A DNA stretch of 64,000 nucleotides from Azoarcus indigens (lineage in GTDB: Bacteria > Pseudomonadota > Gammaproteobacteria > Burkholderiales > Rhodocyclaceae). A program made the position numbers and the translations under genes. The notes beneath the pieces are model-generated. The model was given only the letters and a program-made list of their open reading frames with translations, made no database searches and was not told the origin of the DNA. The stretch lies in NCBI RefSeq assembly GCF_004361735.1, contig NZ_SNVV01000004.1:62001-126000 (forward strand), given 5' to 3'. Shown in pieces: positions 1 to 9,652 of this stretch. Position 1 is the first letter of the stretch, and the number at the start of each line of letters is the position of its first letter.

Positions 1-433
1 CGCGGCAGCGCGGCGGCAGCGCCTCGATGGCGGCGGCGAGGCAGGCCAGGCGCTCGCGGCCGGCGAAGAGCTGCGCCGGGTCGCGGCCGAAGGGCGAGGG
101 GTCGGCGCACTCCGGCAGGTCTGCCGCATGCTCCAGCCACTGCCGTTGGGCGGTTTCGCTGCGATAGCGGTCGATGGCGCGGCGGGAGGCGATCTCCCGC
201 AGAAAGGCCAGCGGTACCCGGATCTCGCCTTCGGGCGGGCGTTCGATCAACTCCACGCAGACATCGTGCACCACGTCCTGGGCTTCGGCCCGGTCGCCGC
301 CGCGGCGACCGATATGCTGGCGCACGTGGCTGACCAGATCGTCGTAGTGGCGGACGATGGCCGCCAGCAAGCGGCTGCCCTTGGGGGTGGGGCTGCTGGT
401 GCTGCAGGAGAGGGGGGAGGTGGCGACGGGCAA
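1..433 (-). CDS. ECF sigma factor, FecI-like (3' part cut by window edge)
   Basis: Sigma-70 family factor of the extracytoplasmic-function, FecI-like type, which would direct RNA polymerase to iron-uptake promoters. Reading the minus strand from about 370 gives LAAIVRHYDDLVSHV, then RAEAQDVVHDVCVELIE (region 2, core binding and -10 recognition), then FLREIASRRAIDRYRS. The frame leaves the window in AAIEALPPRCR, the usual start of region 4. No ATG lies in frame after the upstream stop, so the start is probably TTG at 433 (GGAA upstream) or TTG at 370; the choice is uncertain. A Fur-box-like palindrome lies about 50 bases upstream. A FecR partner and receptor would be expected beyond the left edge. 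Family assignment is firm; the regulated genes cannot be seen. Confidence 0.8.
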   Translation of the reverse strand, partial: MPVATSPLSCSTSSPTPKGSRLLAAIVRHYDDLVSHVRQHIGRRGGDRAEAQDVVHDVCVELIERPPEGEIRVPLAFLREIASRRAIDRYRSETAQRQWLEHAADLPECADPSPFGRDPAQLFAGRERLACLAAAIEALPPRCR

Positions 434-484
434 ACGCTTGGATTCCGGACTGGCGGAGCGGAGCTGCCGCAGGGATGGCTTTAA

Positions 485-499
485 TGAGAATTATTACCA
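485..499 (-). promoter_or_regulatory. Fur-box-like operator
   Basis: TGAGAATTATTACCA matches the 7-1-7 Fur consensus TGATAATnATTATCA at 12 of 14 fixed positions. It lies just upstream of the minus-strand ECF sigma gene and downstream of the MFS gene end, so iron-dependent repression of the sigma factor is the natural reading. The sequence match is seen; binding is inferred. Confidence 0.65.
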
Positions 500-560
500 T
501 TCCTTTTCCTGCCTGCAAGCATCCCGCGTCGCCAAGTCTCTCCGTCGTGGCGCGATGGTC

Positions 561-1733
561 TCAGGCCGCGCAGGCAGTCCGCCGGTCCAGCCGGCCGCTC
601 CAGGTGGTCAGGCCGAAGGCCAGCAGCACCACCAGCGCGCCGACCCAGGGCGTGTTCATCAACCCGGCCTCCGCCACGATCAGCCCGCCCGCCCAGGCGC
701 CGCCGGCGATGCCGAGGTTGAAGGCGGCGATGTTCAGGCCGGAGGCCACGTCCACCGCATGCGGCGCGTGACGCTCGGCCTGCTGCACCACGTACACCTG
801 CAGCCCCGGCACGTTGCCGAAGGCGACCGCGCCCCACAGCAGCACGGTGAGCAGTGCCAGCACCGGATGCGGCGCGGTGAAGGTGAGCATCAGCAGCACC
901 GCGGCAAGCAGCAGGAAGATGAGTTGCAACGCGCGTATCGGCCCATGGCGGTCTGCCAGCTTGCCACCCCACAGATTGCCGACCGCAACCGACACCCCGT
1001 AGACCAGCAGCACCAGGCTGACCGCGCCGGCGCTGAAGCCGCTCACCTGCTGCAGGATGGGGGCGAGGAAGGTGAAGGCGATGAAGGAGCCGCCATAGCC
1101 CAGCGCCGTCTTCGCATACACCATCAGCAGCCGCGGCTGGGCGAGCACCTCCAGCTGGCGCAGCAGCGAGGCCGGCGGCGTGTGGGGAATGCGAGGCGGG
1201 ACGAACAGCAGGCTGGCGAAGAACGCCACGACTCCGAGTGCGGAGACCGCGAGGAAGGTGGCGCGCCAGCCAAAGTGCTGGCCGATGAAGGTGCCCAGCG
1301 GAACACCGGTGACCAGCGCCACCGTCAGCCCGGTGAACATGATCGCGATGGCGCTCGCTGCCCGTTCCTTTGGAACCAGCCCGGTGGCGATGGTGGAGCC
1401 GATGGAGAAGAACACGCCGTGCGCCAGTCCGGTGAGCACCCGGGCGGCGATCAGCGACTCATAGCCCGGCGCATGCCAGGCCAGCAGGTTGCCGGCGGTG
1501 AACAGCGCCATCAGCGCCAGCAGCAGCTGCTTGCGCGGCATGCGGCCGGTGAGGGCGGTGAGCAGCGGTGCGCCGATGGCGACGCCCAGTGCATAGAGGC
1601 TGACCAGCAGGCCGGCCGAAGGCAGGCTGACGGCAAGATCGGCGGCGATGGTCGGGATCAGGCCGACGATGACGAATTCGGTGGTGCCGATGGCAAAGGC
1701 GCTTACGGTTAGCGCCAGCAGGGCGATGGGCAT
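561..1733 (-). CDS. MFS transporter, AraJ/YdhP-like drug:H+ antiporter family
   Basis: Major facilitator superfamily protein of 390 residues, about 12 hydrophobic segments, probably a proton-driven exporter of sugars, nucleosides or drugs in the inner membrane. The N-terminus (MPIALLALTVSAFAIGTTEF) is characteristic of the AraJ/YdhP/NepI group. A basic GRMPRKQLL loop follows helix 2, and RVLTGLAHGVFFSIG resembles the helix-4 motif. An in-frame ATG at 1826 would add 31 polar residues unlike family members, so ATG at 1733 is chosen. The gene stands alone, between the tRNA and the ECF sigma gene. Substrate cannot be told from sequence. Confidence 0.85.
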   Translation of the reverse strand: MPIALLALTVSAFAIGTTEFVIVGLIPTIAADLAVSLPSAGLLVSLYALGVAIGAPLLTALTGRMPRKQLLLALMALFTAGNLLAWHAPGYESLIAARVLTGLAHGVFFSIGSTIATGLVPKERAASAIAIMFTGLTVALVTGVPLGTFIGQHFGWRATFLAVSALGVVAFFASLLFVPPRIPHTPPASLLRQLEVLAQPRLLMVYAKTALGYGGSFIAFTFLAPILQQVSGFSAGAVSLVLLVYGVSVAVGNLWGGKLADRHGPIRALQLIFLLLAAVLLMLTFTAPHPVLALLTVLLWGAVAFGNVPGLQVYVVQQAERHAPHAVDVASGLNIAAFNLGIAGGAWAGGLIVAEAGLMNTPWVGALVVLLAFGLTTWSGRLDRRTACAA

Positions 1734-1877
1734 GGGAGCACTCCGGGTTGGGGAGTGCGCAGTCTGGCGCCGGTATTGCTGCGGAAAAACGCGGCTTTCG
1801 TGGAAGGATAATTGCGGTGGGGGCAAGAATCGCCGGCTGGCGTCTGCGCTCGTCGCAATGAAAGCAGGCCGGAAAGC

Positions 1878-1904
1878 AAAAAGGGCCTGGTTGCCCAGGC
1901 CCTT
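1878..1904 (-). terminator. Rho-independent terminator of tRNA-Met
   Basis: On the minus strand AAGGGCCTGG pairs perfectly with CCAGGCCCTT (1881-1890 with 1895-1904, 4-base loop) and is followed by a T run. It lies directly downstream of the tRNA gene. Confidence 0.85.
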
Positions 1905-1918
1905 CTGCCGAATCCGTG

Positions 1919-1995
1919 TGGTGGTGATGGGCGGAATCGAACCGCCGACCTACGGGTTATGAATCCGTCGCTCTAACCGTCTGAGCTACATCACC
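1919..1995 (-). tRNA. tRNA-Met (anticodon CAT)
   Basis: The minus strand folds as a 77-nt tRNA. The 7-bp acceptor stem is GGTGATG/CATCACC, the D-arm is GCTCAGACGGTTAGAGC, the anticodon loop reads GATTCATAACC with CAT, and the T-arm contains GGTTCGATTCC. The terminal CCA is encoded at 1919-1921. The sequence resembles elongator tRNA-Met of betaproteobacteria. A CAT anticodon could also mark tRNA-Ile2 read through lysidine; the overall sequence favours Met. Confidence 0.92.
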
Positions 1996-2008
1996 AACCG
2001 AGCTCGCG

Positions 2009-2037
2009 AATATAGCGGGCACCCGAGAGGCCGTCAA
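2009..2037 (-). promoter_or_regulatory. Sigma-70 promoter of tRNA-Met
   Basis: Minus-strand TTGACG (2032-2037) and TATATT (2009-2014) are separated by exactly 17 bases. Transcription would start near 2002, seven bases before the mature tRNA 5' end. Confidence 0.75.
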
Positions 2038-2123
2038 TATCGCTTTTGCGATGCGGAATGCGACTTTTTGCGTAGGCAATCGGCTTTGCGATGGCAGAGG
2101 GCTTGATTTATAAGGCTTTTGGA

Positions 2124-2152
2124 TTGACATCGCTTGGTGCTTCGGGGATGAT
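2124..2152 (+). promoter_or_regulatory. Possible sigma-70 promoter
   Basis: TTGACA (2124-2129), 17 bases, then GATGAT (2147-2152). The -35 is consensus and the -10 weak. It would serve the small secreted protein gene at 2195 and perhaps miaB. Confidence 0.4.
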
Positions 2153-2194
2153 CGCGAACTATCTTTCCCTAAGTCCCGGCCCTGCCGGTTCGCC

Positions 2195-2521
2195 TTGCGC
2201 ACCTCCCGCTTCCTTGCTCTTGGTCTGATCCTGTCCGTCTTCGGCGGCCAGCTTGGCTGCGCGTACGCACTGCGCCCTTTTCCGGTGGCAGCGAAGAAGA
2301 TGGAGATGAGCTTCGCCGGCGGCGACAGCGTCGCGGTGGATGACACCGCCTACCGCCTCAGCCCAGGCGCGCAGATCCGGGACACGCGCAACTTCATCGT
2401 GCTGCCCAGCCACCTCCGTGGCGAGTACAAGGTGCGGGCGGTGATGGACAACAATGGCCAGGTCCACCGGGTATGGTTGCTCACCCCGGAAGAGGCCGCG
2501 GTGGTCGACCCCAAGCAGTGA
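2195..2521 (+). CDS. Small secreted protein of unknown function
   Basis: A 108-residue protein that I do not recognise. The first 25 residues ([21 protein letters not shown]) form a signal peptide; cleavage near AYA is likely. A cysteine in QLGC could also be read as a weak lipobox. The mature part is about 80 residues, mixed charge, without cysteines or transmembrane segments, and contains [20 protein letters not shown], which looks like beta strands. Start is TTG at 2195; no better start lies upstream in frame. It ends 13 bases before miaB and may be co-transcribed with it. A conserved periplasmic protein is the safest description. Confidence 0.6.
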   Translation: MRTSRFLALGLILSVFGGQLGCAYALRPFPVAAKKMEMSFAGGDSVAVDDTAYRLSPGAQIRDTRNFIVLPSHLRGEYKVRAVMDNNGQVHRVWLLTPEEAAVVDPKQ

Positions 2522-2534
2522 TCAAGCGAATTCC

Positions 2535-3883
2535 ATGAAGAAGCTGTACATCCGCACCTTCGGGTGCCAGATGAACGAGTACGACTCCGACAAGATGGCA
2601 GACGTGCTCGGCGTGGCCGAAGGGCTCACCAAGACGGACAACGTGGAAGAGGCGGATGTGATCCTCTTCAACACCTGTTCGGTGCGCGAGAAGGCGCAGG
2701 AGCGGGTGTTCCACGACCTCGGCCGCGCCCGGCTGCTGAAGCAGCAGAAGCCGGAGCTCATCATCGGCGTCGGCGGTTGCGTGGCCAGCCAGGAAGGTGA
2801 GGCCATCGTTGCCCGCGCGCCCTATGTGGACGTGGTGTTCGGGCCGCAGACCCTGCATCGCCTGCCGGCGCTGATCGAAGCGCGGCGGCGCAGCGGCCGC
2901 TCGCAGGTGGACATCTCCTTCCCCGAGATCGAGAAGTTCGACGCCCTGCCGCCGGCGCGGGTCGAGGGCGCCAGCGCCTTCGTCTCCATCATGGAGGGCT
3001 GCTCCAAGTACTGCACTTTCTGCGTAGTGCCCTACACCCGCGGCGAGGAAGTCTCCCGTCCGCTGGACGACGTGCTGGCCGAGATCGCGGGGCTTGCGGG
3101 CCAGGGCGTGAAGGAAGTGACCTTGCTCGGCCAGAACGTGAATGCCTGGCGTGGCGCCATGAGCCGCGACGACGAGGAGGCCGGCGACTTCGCCTTCCTG
3201 CTCGAATGCGTGTGCGAGATCCCCGGCATCGAGCGCGTGCGCTACACCACCTCCCATCCGCGCGAGATGACGCCGCGCATGTTCGAGGCCTATGCCCGCC
3301 TGCCCAAGCTGGTCTCCCACTTGCACCTGCCGGTGCAATCCGGCTCCGACCGCATCCTGGCGGCGATGAAGCGCGGCTATACCGCGATCGAGTTCAAGTC
3401 GGTGGTGAAGAAGCTGCGCGCGGCGCGGCCGGACCTGTCGCTGTCCTCCGACTTCATCGTCGGCTTCCCCGGCGAAACCGAGGAAGACTTCGACAAGACA
3501 ATGAAGCTGATCGAGGAGATCGGCTTCGATTCTTCCTTCAGCTTCGTCTACAGCGCCCGCCCCGGCACGCCGGCGGCCGAGCTGGAAGATCCGGTGCCGC
3601 AGGAAACCAAGCTGGCCTGGCTGGCGCGGCTGCAGAAGCGCATCGACGAGCAGGCCAGCGCCATCAGCCAGGCCATGGTCGGCACGGTGCAGCGCATCCT
3701 GGTGGAAGGACCGTCCAAGAAGAACCCGGACGAGCTGGCCGGCCGCACCGGCAACAACCGGGTGGTGAACTTCATCGCGCCCTCGCCCAACCGGGCGCGG
3801 CTGATCAACCAGTTCGTAGACGTCCGCATCACCGCCGCGCTGCCCCACAGCCTGCGGGGCGAGATCGTCGTCCGGGAGTCCTG

Positions 3884-3884
<1 letters not shown>
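2535..3884 (+). CDS. miaB: tRNA-2-methylthio-N6-dimethylallyladenosine synthase
   Basis: Radical-SAM methylthiotransferase of 449 residues. It adds the methylthio group to N6-isopentenyladenosine at position 37 of tRNAs reading UNN codons. The N-terminal domain carries the three cysteines of the second Fe-S cluster (Cys11 in [11 protein letters not shown], Cys48 in [11 protein letters not shown], Cys82 in GVGGC). The radical-SAM motif is Cys156-x3-Cys160-x2-Cys163 (CSKYCTFC). A TRAM RNA-binding domain occupies roughly residues 375-440. ATG at 2535 starts the conserved [11 protein letters not shown]; a longer frame from 2454 overlaps the preceding gene and is not used. It overlaps phoH by one base, the usual order in proteobacteria. 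Confidence 0.97.
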
Positions 3885-4862
<978 letters not shown>

Positions 4863-4870
<8 letters not shown>

Positions 4871-5618
4871 GCAGGCAGCCAGTCCGAAGATCGTCGCCAT
4901 CGGTGCCGACGGCAAACGCAGCCGGATCAAGGCCGAACGGCTGGAGATCGAGATCGGCGACGGCCGCCGCCTGCTGCTGGGCTTCCCGCCGCAGGGCTGG
5001 GGCGAGCTGGAGATCGAGGCCGAGACCGCCGACGAGGCGGAGGTGCCTGTCGTCAGTGTGCAGGCCAGCGCCTGCAATGTGCTGACGCTGCGGGTGGATG
5101 TGCACCGCGACCTGCTGCCGGTGGAATCCTTCTCCCTGCCGGAACAGGCCACGCCGCCGGCCCTGGCGCTGACGGTGCAGAAAGCGCTGGACGGCGCCGA
5201 CAAGGCCGCCGCGCCGAAGAAGCACCTGTTCCGCCGCTGGGCGCAGGCCGCGCTGCTGCGCGACGCCGAGGTCACCATCCGCCTGGTCGGCGAGGACGAA
5301 GGGCGCACGTTGAACCGGGATTTCCGCGGCAAGGACTACGCCACCAACGTCCTCACCTTCGTCTATGGTGAAGAGGGCGAGGCAGGCGTGCCGCTGTTCG
5401 GCGATCTGGTGCTGTGCGTGCCGGTGGTGCTGCGCGAGGCCGTCGCTCAGGGCAAGACCGCGGACGCCCACTTCGCCCACCTGGTGGTACACGGCATGCT
5501 GCACCTGCAAGGCCACGACCATGAGAACGACCGCGAAGCCGAAACCATGGAAGACCTGGAGCGCGAGATCCTGAAGCGCCTGGGTTATGCCGACCCTTAC
5601 GCCGCCGAGCGCGCCTGA
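4863..5618 (+). CDS. ybeY: Endoribonuclease YbeY with extra N-terminal domain
   Basis: Single-strand-specific, zinc-dependent endoribonuclease involved in 16S rRNA 3'-end maturation and ribosome quality control. The metal site is [11 protein letters not shown] at residues 210-220, with His210, His214 and His220 as ligands. The protein has 251 residues against about 155 in Escherichia coli. YbeY homology begins only near residue 98, and residues 1-90 form a separate beta-rich segment ([20 protein letters not shown] and onward). I see no frameshift or alternative start that would separate them, although an internal start cannot be excluded. ATG at 4863 lies inside the ybeZ 3' end (8-base overlap). 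The catalytic part is certain; the added domain's role is unknown. Confidence 0.93.
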
Positions 5619-5706
5619 CGGCGCAGGCCTCGGGTGAGGCGTCAGGAGTGGGGCGGCATGCAACTTGCGTGCGCTTCACTCCTTACTCCTTACCTCAACA
5701 CCCCTA

Positions 5707-6558
5707 ATGGACAGTCCCTCAGGCAAACCGCAACCGTCACTGATAGAACGCTTCTCCGCACTGCTCTCGCGCGAGCCGGAAGACCGCGAGGAGTTGCTTG
5801 CGCTGCTGCACTCCGCCTTCGAGCGCAACCTGCTCGACGCCGACGCGCTCTCCATCATCGAGGGGGCGCTGGAGATGTCGGACCTGCAGGTGCGCGACGT
5901 GATGGTGCCCCGCGCCCAGATGGATGTAATCCGGGTCGAAGACCCGATGGACAAGATCGCCGACTTCGTCATCGATACCGCCCACTCCCGCTTCCCGGCC
6001 GTGGGCGAGAACAAGGATGACGTCATCGGCATCCTGCTCGCCAAGGATCTGCTGCGCTTCTTCGCCGGCCGTGAGTTCGACTTGCGCGGCATGCTGCGGC
6101 CGGCGGTGTTCGTGCCCGAATCCAAACGCCTCAACGTGCTGCTGCGCGAGTTCCGCGTCAGCCGCAACCACATGGCCATCGTGGTGGACGAATACGGCGG
6201 CGTCGCCGGCCTGGTCACCATCGAGGACGTGCTGGAGCAGATCGTCGGCGACATCGAGGACGAATACGACTTCGACGAAGTGGGCGACGCCATCCGCCTC
6301 GACCAGTACGGCCATTACCGCGTCAAGGCCACCACCGAGGTGGACGCGTTCAATGCCGCCTTCGCCACCGACTTCAGCGATGACGACGCCGACACCATAG
6401 GCGGCCTGGTCATCCGCGAGCTGGGCCACCTGCCCAAGCGCGGCGAGAGCGTGGTGCTGGGCGACCTGCGCATCCAGGTGCTGCGCGCCGACAGCCGGCG
6501 CATCCACACCCTGCTGGTAGACCGCATCCCGGCGATCTCCGCCGCCAACGGCAGCTGA
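5707..6558 (+). CDS. corC: CorC/HlyC family CBS-domain protein
   Basis: Cytoplasmic protein of 283 residues with two CBS domains (about residues 65-190; start VRDVMVPRAQMD) and a C-terminal CorC/HlyC domain (about 200-275; HYRVKATTEVDAFN). The family is linked to magnesium/cobalt efflux and, in this gene cluster, to envelope maintenance. The start at ATG 5707 gives MDSPSGKPQPSLIERF, typical of the family; an ATG at 5665 would add 14 atypical residues. It sits 88 bases after ybeY and six bases before lnt. Confidence 0.92.
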   Translation: MDSPSGKPQPSLIERFSALLSREPEDREELLALLHSAFERNLLDADALSIIEGALEMSDLQVRDVMVPRAQMDVIRVEDPMDKIADFVIDTAHSRFPAVGENKDDVIGILLAKDLLRFFAGREFDLRGMLRPAVFVPESKRLNVLLREFRVSRNHMAIVVDEYGGVAGLVTIEDVLEQIVGDIEDEYDFDEVGDAIRLDQYGHYRVKATTEVDAFNAAFATDFSDDDADTIGGLVIRELGHLPKRGESVVLGDLRIQVLRADSRRIHTLLVDRIPAISAANGS

Positions 6559-6564
6559 CCCGCG

Positions 6565-8040
6565 ATGCGCTTCCTGATCGCGCTGCTCGCGGGCAGCGCC
6601 AGCGTGTTCGCCTACGCGCCCTTTGGCGCCATGCCGCTGGCCTTCTTCTCCCTCGCCGTGCTGGCCGCCCTGCTGACTTGCGCCCCCGGCGCGCGCAGCG
6701 GCTTCCTGCTCGGCTTCGCCTGGGGTTTCGGCGCCTTCGTGGCGGGCGTGTCCTGGCTGTTCGTCGCGCTGCACCGCTACGGCGGCATGCCGGCGCCGCT
6801 GGCGGCGCTCGCCATCGGCCTGTTCTGCGCCTATCTCGCGCTCTTCCCCGGGCTGATCGGTGCATTGCAGGCGCGCCTGCAGCAAGGTGGTGCATGGCGC
6901 CGTGCAGCCCTGTTCGCCGGCCTGTGGACGCTGGGCGAATATCTGCGCGGCGTGCTGTTCACCGGCTTTCCCTGGCTGGCGGTGGGCTACACCCAGGTGC
7001 CGCCGTCGCCGCTGGCCGGTTTCCTGCCCGTGCTGGGCGTGTATGGCGTCGGCGGTCTGGTGGCCTTCGTCGCCGCGCTGGCGGTGGCGGCCGACTGGCG
7101 TCGGCGGCGGCAGGTCGTCGGTGTGGCCGCGATGGTGGCGCTGCTCTTCGTCGCCGGCGCCGGCCTGCGCCAGATCGCCTGGACCCAGCCGGTGGGCGAG
7201 CCGCTCAAGGTTGCGCTGCTGCAGACCAACATCGAACAAGACCTGAAGTGGGCGCCGGCGCGGCTGCAGGACTGGCTGCAGGTCAACGCCCGCATGGTGG
7301 CGGACAACCCGGCGCAGCTGGTGGTGCTGCCGGAGACCACGCTGCCGCTGCTGTCCGACATGCTGCCCCGCGGCTACCTGGACCTGCTCGCCGACTATGC
7401 CCGGGCAGGCGGCGGCGACCTGGTGCTGGGCCTGTTCACCCGCGACGCCGACGACAACATCTACAACGCCGCCGTCAGTCTCGGCAGTGCGCCATCGCAG
7501 CACTACGCCAAGCGCCACCTGGTACCTTTCGGCGAATACTCGCCGCCGCTGTTCGGCTGGTTCTACCAGCTGGCGGATATTCCGATGTCCGACCAGACCC
7601 GCGGCGCGCCCCATCAGCCGCCGCTGGCCGTGGGTGGCCAGAAGGTGGCGGTGAACATCTGCTACGAAGACCTCTTCGGCGCCGAGCTGCTCGACAGCCT
7701 GCCGGAGGCCACGCTGCTGCTGAACATCTCCAACCTCGCCTGGTATGGCGACTCGCTTGCGCTGCCGCAACACCTGCAGATCGCCCGCGCCCGCGCGCTG
7801 GAAACCGGCCGGCCCATGCTGCGCTCCACCAACACCGGCATGACCGCGGTGGTGCAGCCGGATGGTGAGGTCAGCGCCCGGCTGCCGGCCTTCGAATCGG
7901 GCGCGCTACACGCCGAGGTGCGCGGCTACCAGGGTCTGACGCCCTACGCCCGCTGGGGCGACGCCGCAGCGCTGGGCCTGGCGGCGCTGGCACTGCTGGG
8001 CGCGGTGTGGCTGCGCAGCGGGAGAGGTCGCGCCGCCTGA
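6565..8040 (+). CDS. lnt: Apolipoprotein N-acyltransferase
   Basis: Inner-membrane enzyme of 491 residues that N-acylates the amino-terminal cysteine of apolipoproteins, the last step of lipoprotein maturation. About six hydrophobic helices fill residues 1-200. The nitrilase-like periplasmic domain follows, with the catalytic Glu257 (VLPETTLPL), Lys316 (YAKRHLVPFGEY) and Cys366 (NICYEDLFG) all present. A last helix lies near 470-485. It follows corC closely and ends this operon. Nothing unusual is seen. Confidence 0.96.
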   Translation: MRFLIALLAGSASVFAYAPFGAMPLAFFSLAVLAALLTCAPGARSGFLLGFAWGFGAFVAGVSWLFVALHRYGGMPAPLAALAIGLFCAYLALFPGLIGALQARLQQGGAWRRAALFAGLWTLGEYLRGVLFTGFPWLAVGYTQVPPSPLAGFLPVLGVYGVGGLVAFVAALAVAADWRRRRQVVGVAAMVALLFVAGAGLRQIAWTQPVGEPLKVALLQTNIEQDLKWAPARLQDWLQVNARMVADNPAQLVVLPETTLPLLSDMLPRGYLDLLADYARAGGGDLVLGLFTRDADDNIYNAAVSLGSAPSQHYAKRHLVPFGEYSPPLFGWFYQLADIPMSDQTRGAPHQPPLAVGGQKVAVNICYEDLFGAELLDSLPEATLLLNISNLAWYGDSLALPQHLQIARARALETGRPMLRSTNTGMTAVVQPDGEVSARLPAFESGALHAEVRGYQGLTPYARWGDAAALGLAALALLGAVWLRSGRGRAA

Positions 8041-8464
8041 GGCGCCTCCTGCGGCGATGGGCTGCTGGCAAGCAGGCCATCGCGCCGCAGCGCTGGCCTG
8101 CTCCCTTTCCCCTTGCGGGAGAGGGTGCGCCCCGAAGTGGCGGCTCAACGCGAGCCCAACCCTCGCGCCCCCTCTCCCCCGGCCCCTCTCCTGCGAGGGG
8201 AGAACGCCATGGGAGCGCCCCCGGCCAGCATCAGCTTCCCCTGCGCCTGTTGCAAGCCAGCCTTCCTACTATCCGGAAAATGCAAACCCTCTCCTGGGCG
8301 CTTTATGTTCAGGCCAAGGTTTCCCTAAACTGCCCGGACCCCGCCTGCCGCGTCCGTCAGAGAAGCGCGGGCGGGCCCGGTCTGCCTGAGTCTCCGTGCT
8401 GGAGCGGGGCGGCCCGAGGGACCGCTTGGCGGTCTTTCCCTTTCCCCAACAAGCAGGAGCTCCT
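8041..8464. other. 424-bp intergenic region with palindromic repeats
   Basis: Non-coding stretch between lnt and the substrate-binding protein gene. It holds the repeat pair at 8101-8203. The remaining 260 bases up to 8464 are GC-rich; I find no convincing promoter hexamers, RNA gene or open frame. A CAGGAG ribosome-binding site precedes the ATG at 8465. Confidence 0.6.
8101..8203. repeat. REP-like GC-rich palindromic repeat pair
   Basis: Two copies of one motif in opposite orientation. CTCCCTTTCCCCTTGCGGGAGAGGG lies at 8101-8125, and CCCTCTCCCCCGGCCCC continuing into CTCTCCTGCGAGGGGAGA at about 8169-8203. The copies can pair with each other (GGAGAGGG with CCCTCTCC) and each forms a short hairpin. 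The same motif recurs at 15878-16087. Confidence 0.65.
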
Positions 8465-9649
8465 ATGCACGCGTTTTCCAGAAAGCTGGCCGGTGGTCTG
8501 TTGGCCGCCGGCGTCTTCGCCACGGCCTCCAGTGCGGCGGCCGAAGAAGTGATCAAGATCGGTTTCGTCGGCGAGATGTCCGGCAGCTTCGCCGAGTTCG
8601 GCCGGCAGATGCAGACTGGCATCCGCGCCTACCAGAAGCAGCATGGCGACACCGTGGCGGGCAAGCGCATCGAGGTGGTGTATCGCGACGTCGGCGGACC
8701 CAAGCCGGAACTGGCGAAGCGGCTGGCGCAGGAACTGGTGGTGCGGGAGAAGGTGCAGGTGCTGGCGGGCTTCGGCTTCACGCCTAACGCGGCGGCGGTG
8801 GCCCCGGTCGCCACCGAGGCCAAGGTGCCCATGGTGGTCATGAACGCCGCCGCCGGCGGGCTCACCAAGCTGTCGCCCTACATGGCGCGGGTGTCCTTCA
8901 CCTATCCGGACATGGTGCCGCCCATCGCCGAATGGGCGGTGAAGCAGGGCTACAAGCGCGCCTATGTGCTGGTGGCGGACTACGCCCCCGGCTTGGATGT
9001 GGAGGCCGCCTTCATGAGCGCCTACAAGAAGGCCGGCGGCGAGGTGATCGGCAATGTCCGGGTGCCGATGACCACGGTGGAGTTCGCGCCCTACCTGCAG
9101 AAGGTGAAGGATCTGAAGCCGGACGTGCTGTTCAGCTTCGTCAATGCCGGCGACGTCTCGCCCGCCTTCATGAAGGAGTTCCGCGCCCGCGGGCTGGACC
9201 AGGCCGGCATCAAGCTCATCGGCACCGGCGACATCGTCATGGAGAACAGCCTCAAGGCCATCGGCGACAACGGCCTGGGCGTGGTCAGCGTCTATCCCTA
9301 CTCTGCGCTGCACGGCTCGGAACTCAACCAGCGTTTTGCCAAGGACTTCGTCGAGCTGGGCGAGAAGCATGAGCCGCCCACCATCATGGGCGTGGCCGCC
9401 TACGACGGCATGGCTGCCATCTACGCCGCGCTGCGCAAGACCGGCGGCAAGGCCGACGGCGAGAGCCTGATGGCGGCGCTGAAGGGCGTCAGCTTCGAGA
9501 GCCCGCGCGGCCCGCTGAGCATAGATGCCACCACCGGCGACGTGGTGCAGAACCACTACATCCGCCGGCTGGAGAAGGTGGGCGCGGTGGCCGGCGCCGA
9601 AGGCGGGCTGGGCAACGTCGAGTTCGAAACCTTCGCCCCGGCGCGCTGA
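8465..9649 (+). CDS. ABC transporter substrate-binding protein, LivJ/LivK type
   Basis: Periplasmic binding protein of 394 residues, type I fold, Leu/Ile/Val-binding-like family. A cleavable signal peptide spans residues 1-26 (ends ASSAAAEE). The mature start IKIGFVGEMSGSFAEFG is characteristic, and the fold continues with KRIEVVYRDVGGPKPELAKR. ATG at 8465 has a good CAGGAG site; an in-frame start at 8396 is too far upstream. No permease or ATPase gene is nearby, so it is an orphan binding protein. It is followed after three bases by an amidase gene, suggesting an amide or aromatic-acid-type ligand; this is inference. Confidence 0.88.
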   Translation: MHAFSRKLAGGLLAAGVFATASSAAAEEVIKIGFVGEMSGSFAEFGRQMQTGIRAYQKQHGDTVAGKRIEVVYRDVGGPKPELAKRLAQELVVREKVQVLAGFGFTPNAAAVAPVATEAKVPMVVMNAAAGGLTKLSPYMARVSFTYPDMVPPIAEWAVKQGYKRAYVLVADYAPGLDVEAAFMSAYKKAGGEVIGNVRVPMTTVEFAPYLQKVKDLKPDVLFSFVNAGDVSPAFMKEFRARGLDQAGIKLIGTGDIVMENSLKAIGDNGLGVVSVYPYSALHGSELNQRFAKDFVELGEKHEPPTIMGVAAYDGMAAIYAALRKTGGKADGESLMAALKGVSFESPRGPLSIDATTGDVVQNHYIRRLEKVGAVAGAEGGLGNVEFETFAPAR

Positions 9650-9652
9650 GCC

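Noticed and set aside
5642-5687. Inverted repeat AGGAGTG...CACTCCT between ybeY and corC
   Set aside because: Only seven base pairs with a loop of about 32 bases and no T run; likely chance.
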